Shown here: positions 63,710 through 64,000 of the stretch, piece after piece
Numbering within the stretch: the first letter of the stretch is position 1
Layout of the letters: every line of letters begins with the position of its first letter
Source of the DNA: Mastigamoeba balamuthi
Taxonomy: Eukaryota; Evosea; Mastigamoebida; Mastigamoebidae
Reading direction: 5' to 3'
DNA: 64,000 bases
Assembly: GCA_902651635.1 (NCBI GenBank)
Contig: CACRSC010000002.1
Coordinates: forward strand, 346,377-410,376
The notes under the pieces: model-generated
What the model was told of the DNA's origin: nothing
The model's database searches: none
The model's input: the letters and a program-made list of their open reading frames with translations, nothing else
Translations under genes and position numbers: made by a program

Positions 63710-64000
63710 GCTGCTCCTCTGCTGCCCCCCTCTGGCTGTGCAAGTGTAACAAGGGCTAGTCTCGCCTGCTCGCTGCGTGTGTTCGTCTCTGTTCTGGGGT
63801 GTGTGGCGCTTCTGCCCGCGTTGCCTGACAGCGCTGGGCTGTTTCCCACAGCCAGAGAGAGCTGTTCTGCCAGCCAGCCAGCAGCACCCCCGGATGCGCT
63901 GTGCCCGGGTCCATGTATTCCTCCAGCAACGTAGTGTTTGGGAACATGCTATCTGTCTGGTCTGCAACACAGGGGTGCTGAATGTCAACTGAACAGTCAT
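63710..64000. other. TEP1 3' flank, nothing recognised
   Basis: Short 3' untranslated or intergenic sequence with no gene or repeat that I can support. Confidence 0.4.

Noticed and set aside
56942-64000. A 2352-codon open frame on the minus strand across TEP1
   Set aside because: It is antisense to a gene with clear TROVE, NACHT and WD40 motifs. In very GC-rich coding DNA the antisense frame lacks stops by codon bias. Its product is Arg/Ala/Gly-rich with no domain.
1-64000. CRISPR arrays, bacterial operons, insertion sequences, endogenous viral or retroelement copies
   Set aside because: No regular repeat-spacer array, no transposase, reverse transcriptase, integrase or capsid-like frame was seen. 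Introns and gene content are eukaryotic.

Overview
The window is nuclear DNA of a unicellular or simple eukaryote. Genes are GC-rich and mostly broken by short introns (about 50-800 nt), the intergenic islands are AT-rich, and there is one assembly gap of 291 N plus one isolated N. The gene set (TEP1, MIOS, WDR48, HID1, TRAPPC10, TMEM181 and TMEM145 relatives, a synapsin-like ATP-grasp protein, PTEN, eIF4E, ARF1) is typical of a protist fairly close to animals, fungi or amoebozoans. The species cannot be named from sequence alone. All assignments are by eye from motifs and remembered family sequences; no search was run.

Layout. 1-6.3 kb: two secreted LamG-like paralogues head to head (the left one runs off the window), a stray 3' fragment of a Cys-rich gene between them, and the intact Cys-rich surface-protein gene. 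6.8-8.0 kb: synapsin-like gene (minus). 8.0-9.9 kb: AT-rich island with an 85-bp direct repeat. 9.9-11.2 kb: minimal PTEN. 11.5-12.1 kb: small coiled-coil protein. 12.4-16.9 kb: MIOS, a GATOR2/SEA subunit. 17.1-19.2 kb: TMEM181-like receptor (minus), divergent from a GH38 alpha-mannosidase (19.6-24.8 kb), which converges on a TMEM145/GPR180-like receptor (24.9-26.7 kb). 27.9-28.9 kb: eIF4E. 30.1-34.4 kb: TRAPPC10/Trs130, followed by a half-LIM ORF. 35.4-36.2 kb: FMN reductase-like flavoprotein (minus). 37.8-38.4 kb: ARF1. 38.6-39.8 kb: coiled-coil ORF of lower GC. 40.5-42.8 kb: RS-rich protein. 44.0-48.3 kb: WDR48/UAF1 with the gap. 48.5-51.8 kb: AT-richer tract with an F-box-like gene, its decayed copy and a rearranged copy of the TRAPPC10/half-LIM 3' end. 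51.8-55.2 kb: HID1 (minus), divergent from TEP1 (56.1-63.7 kb).

Many genes serve the secretory or endomembrane system (ARF1, TRAPPC10, HID1, two GOLD-type seven-TM receptors, a Golgi-type mannosidase) or PI3K/TOR signalling (PTEN, MIOS, eIF4E). Their adjacency need not be functional: they alternate strand and each looks like a separate transcription unit.

The most notable signals are in the introns. The 5' splice sites favour GTGCG, branch-like CTGAC or TTGAY sits 20-40 nt before many acceptors, the palindrome TCAATTGA recurs, and several introns carry internal duplications. Also notable are the gene-conversion pattern of the LamG pair, the altered zinc site and membrane topology of the mannosidase, and the scattered rearranged copies of local genes.
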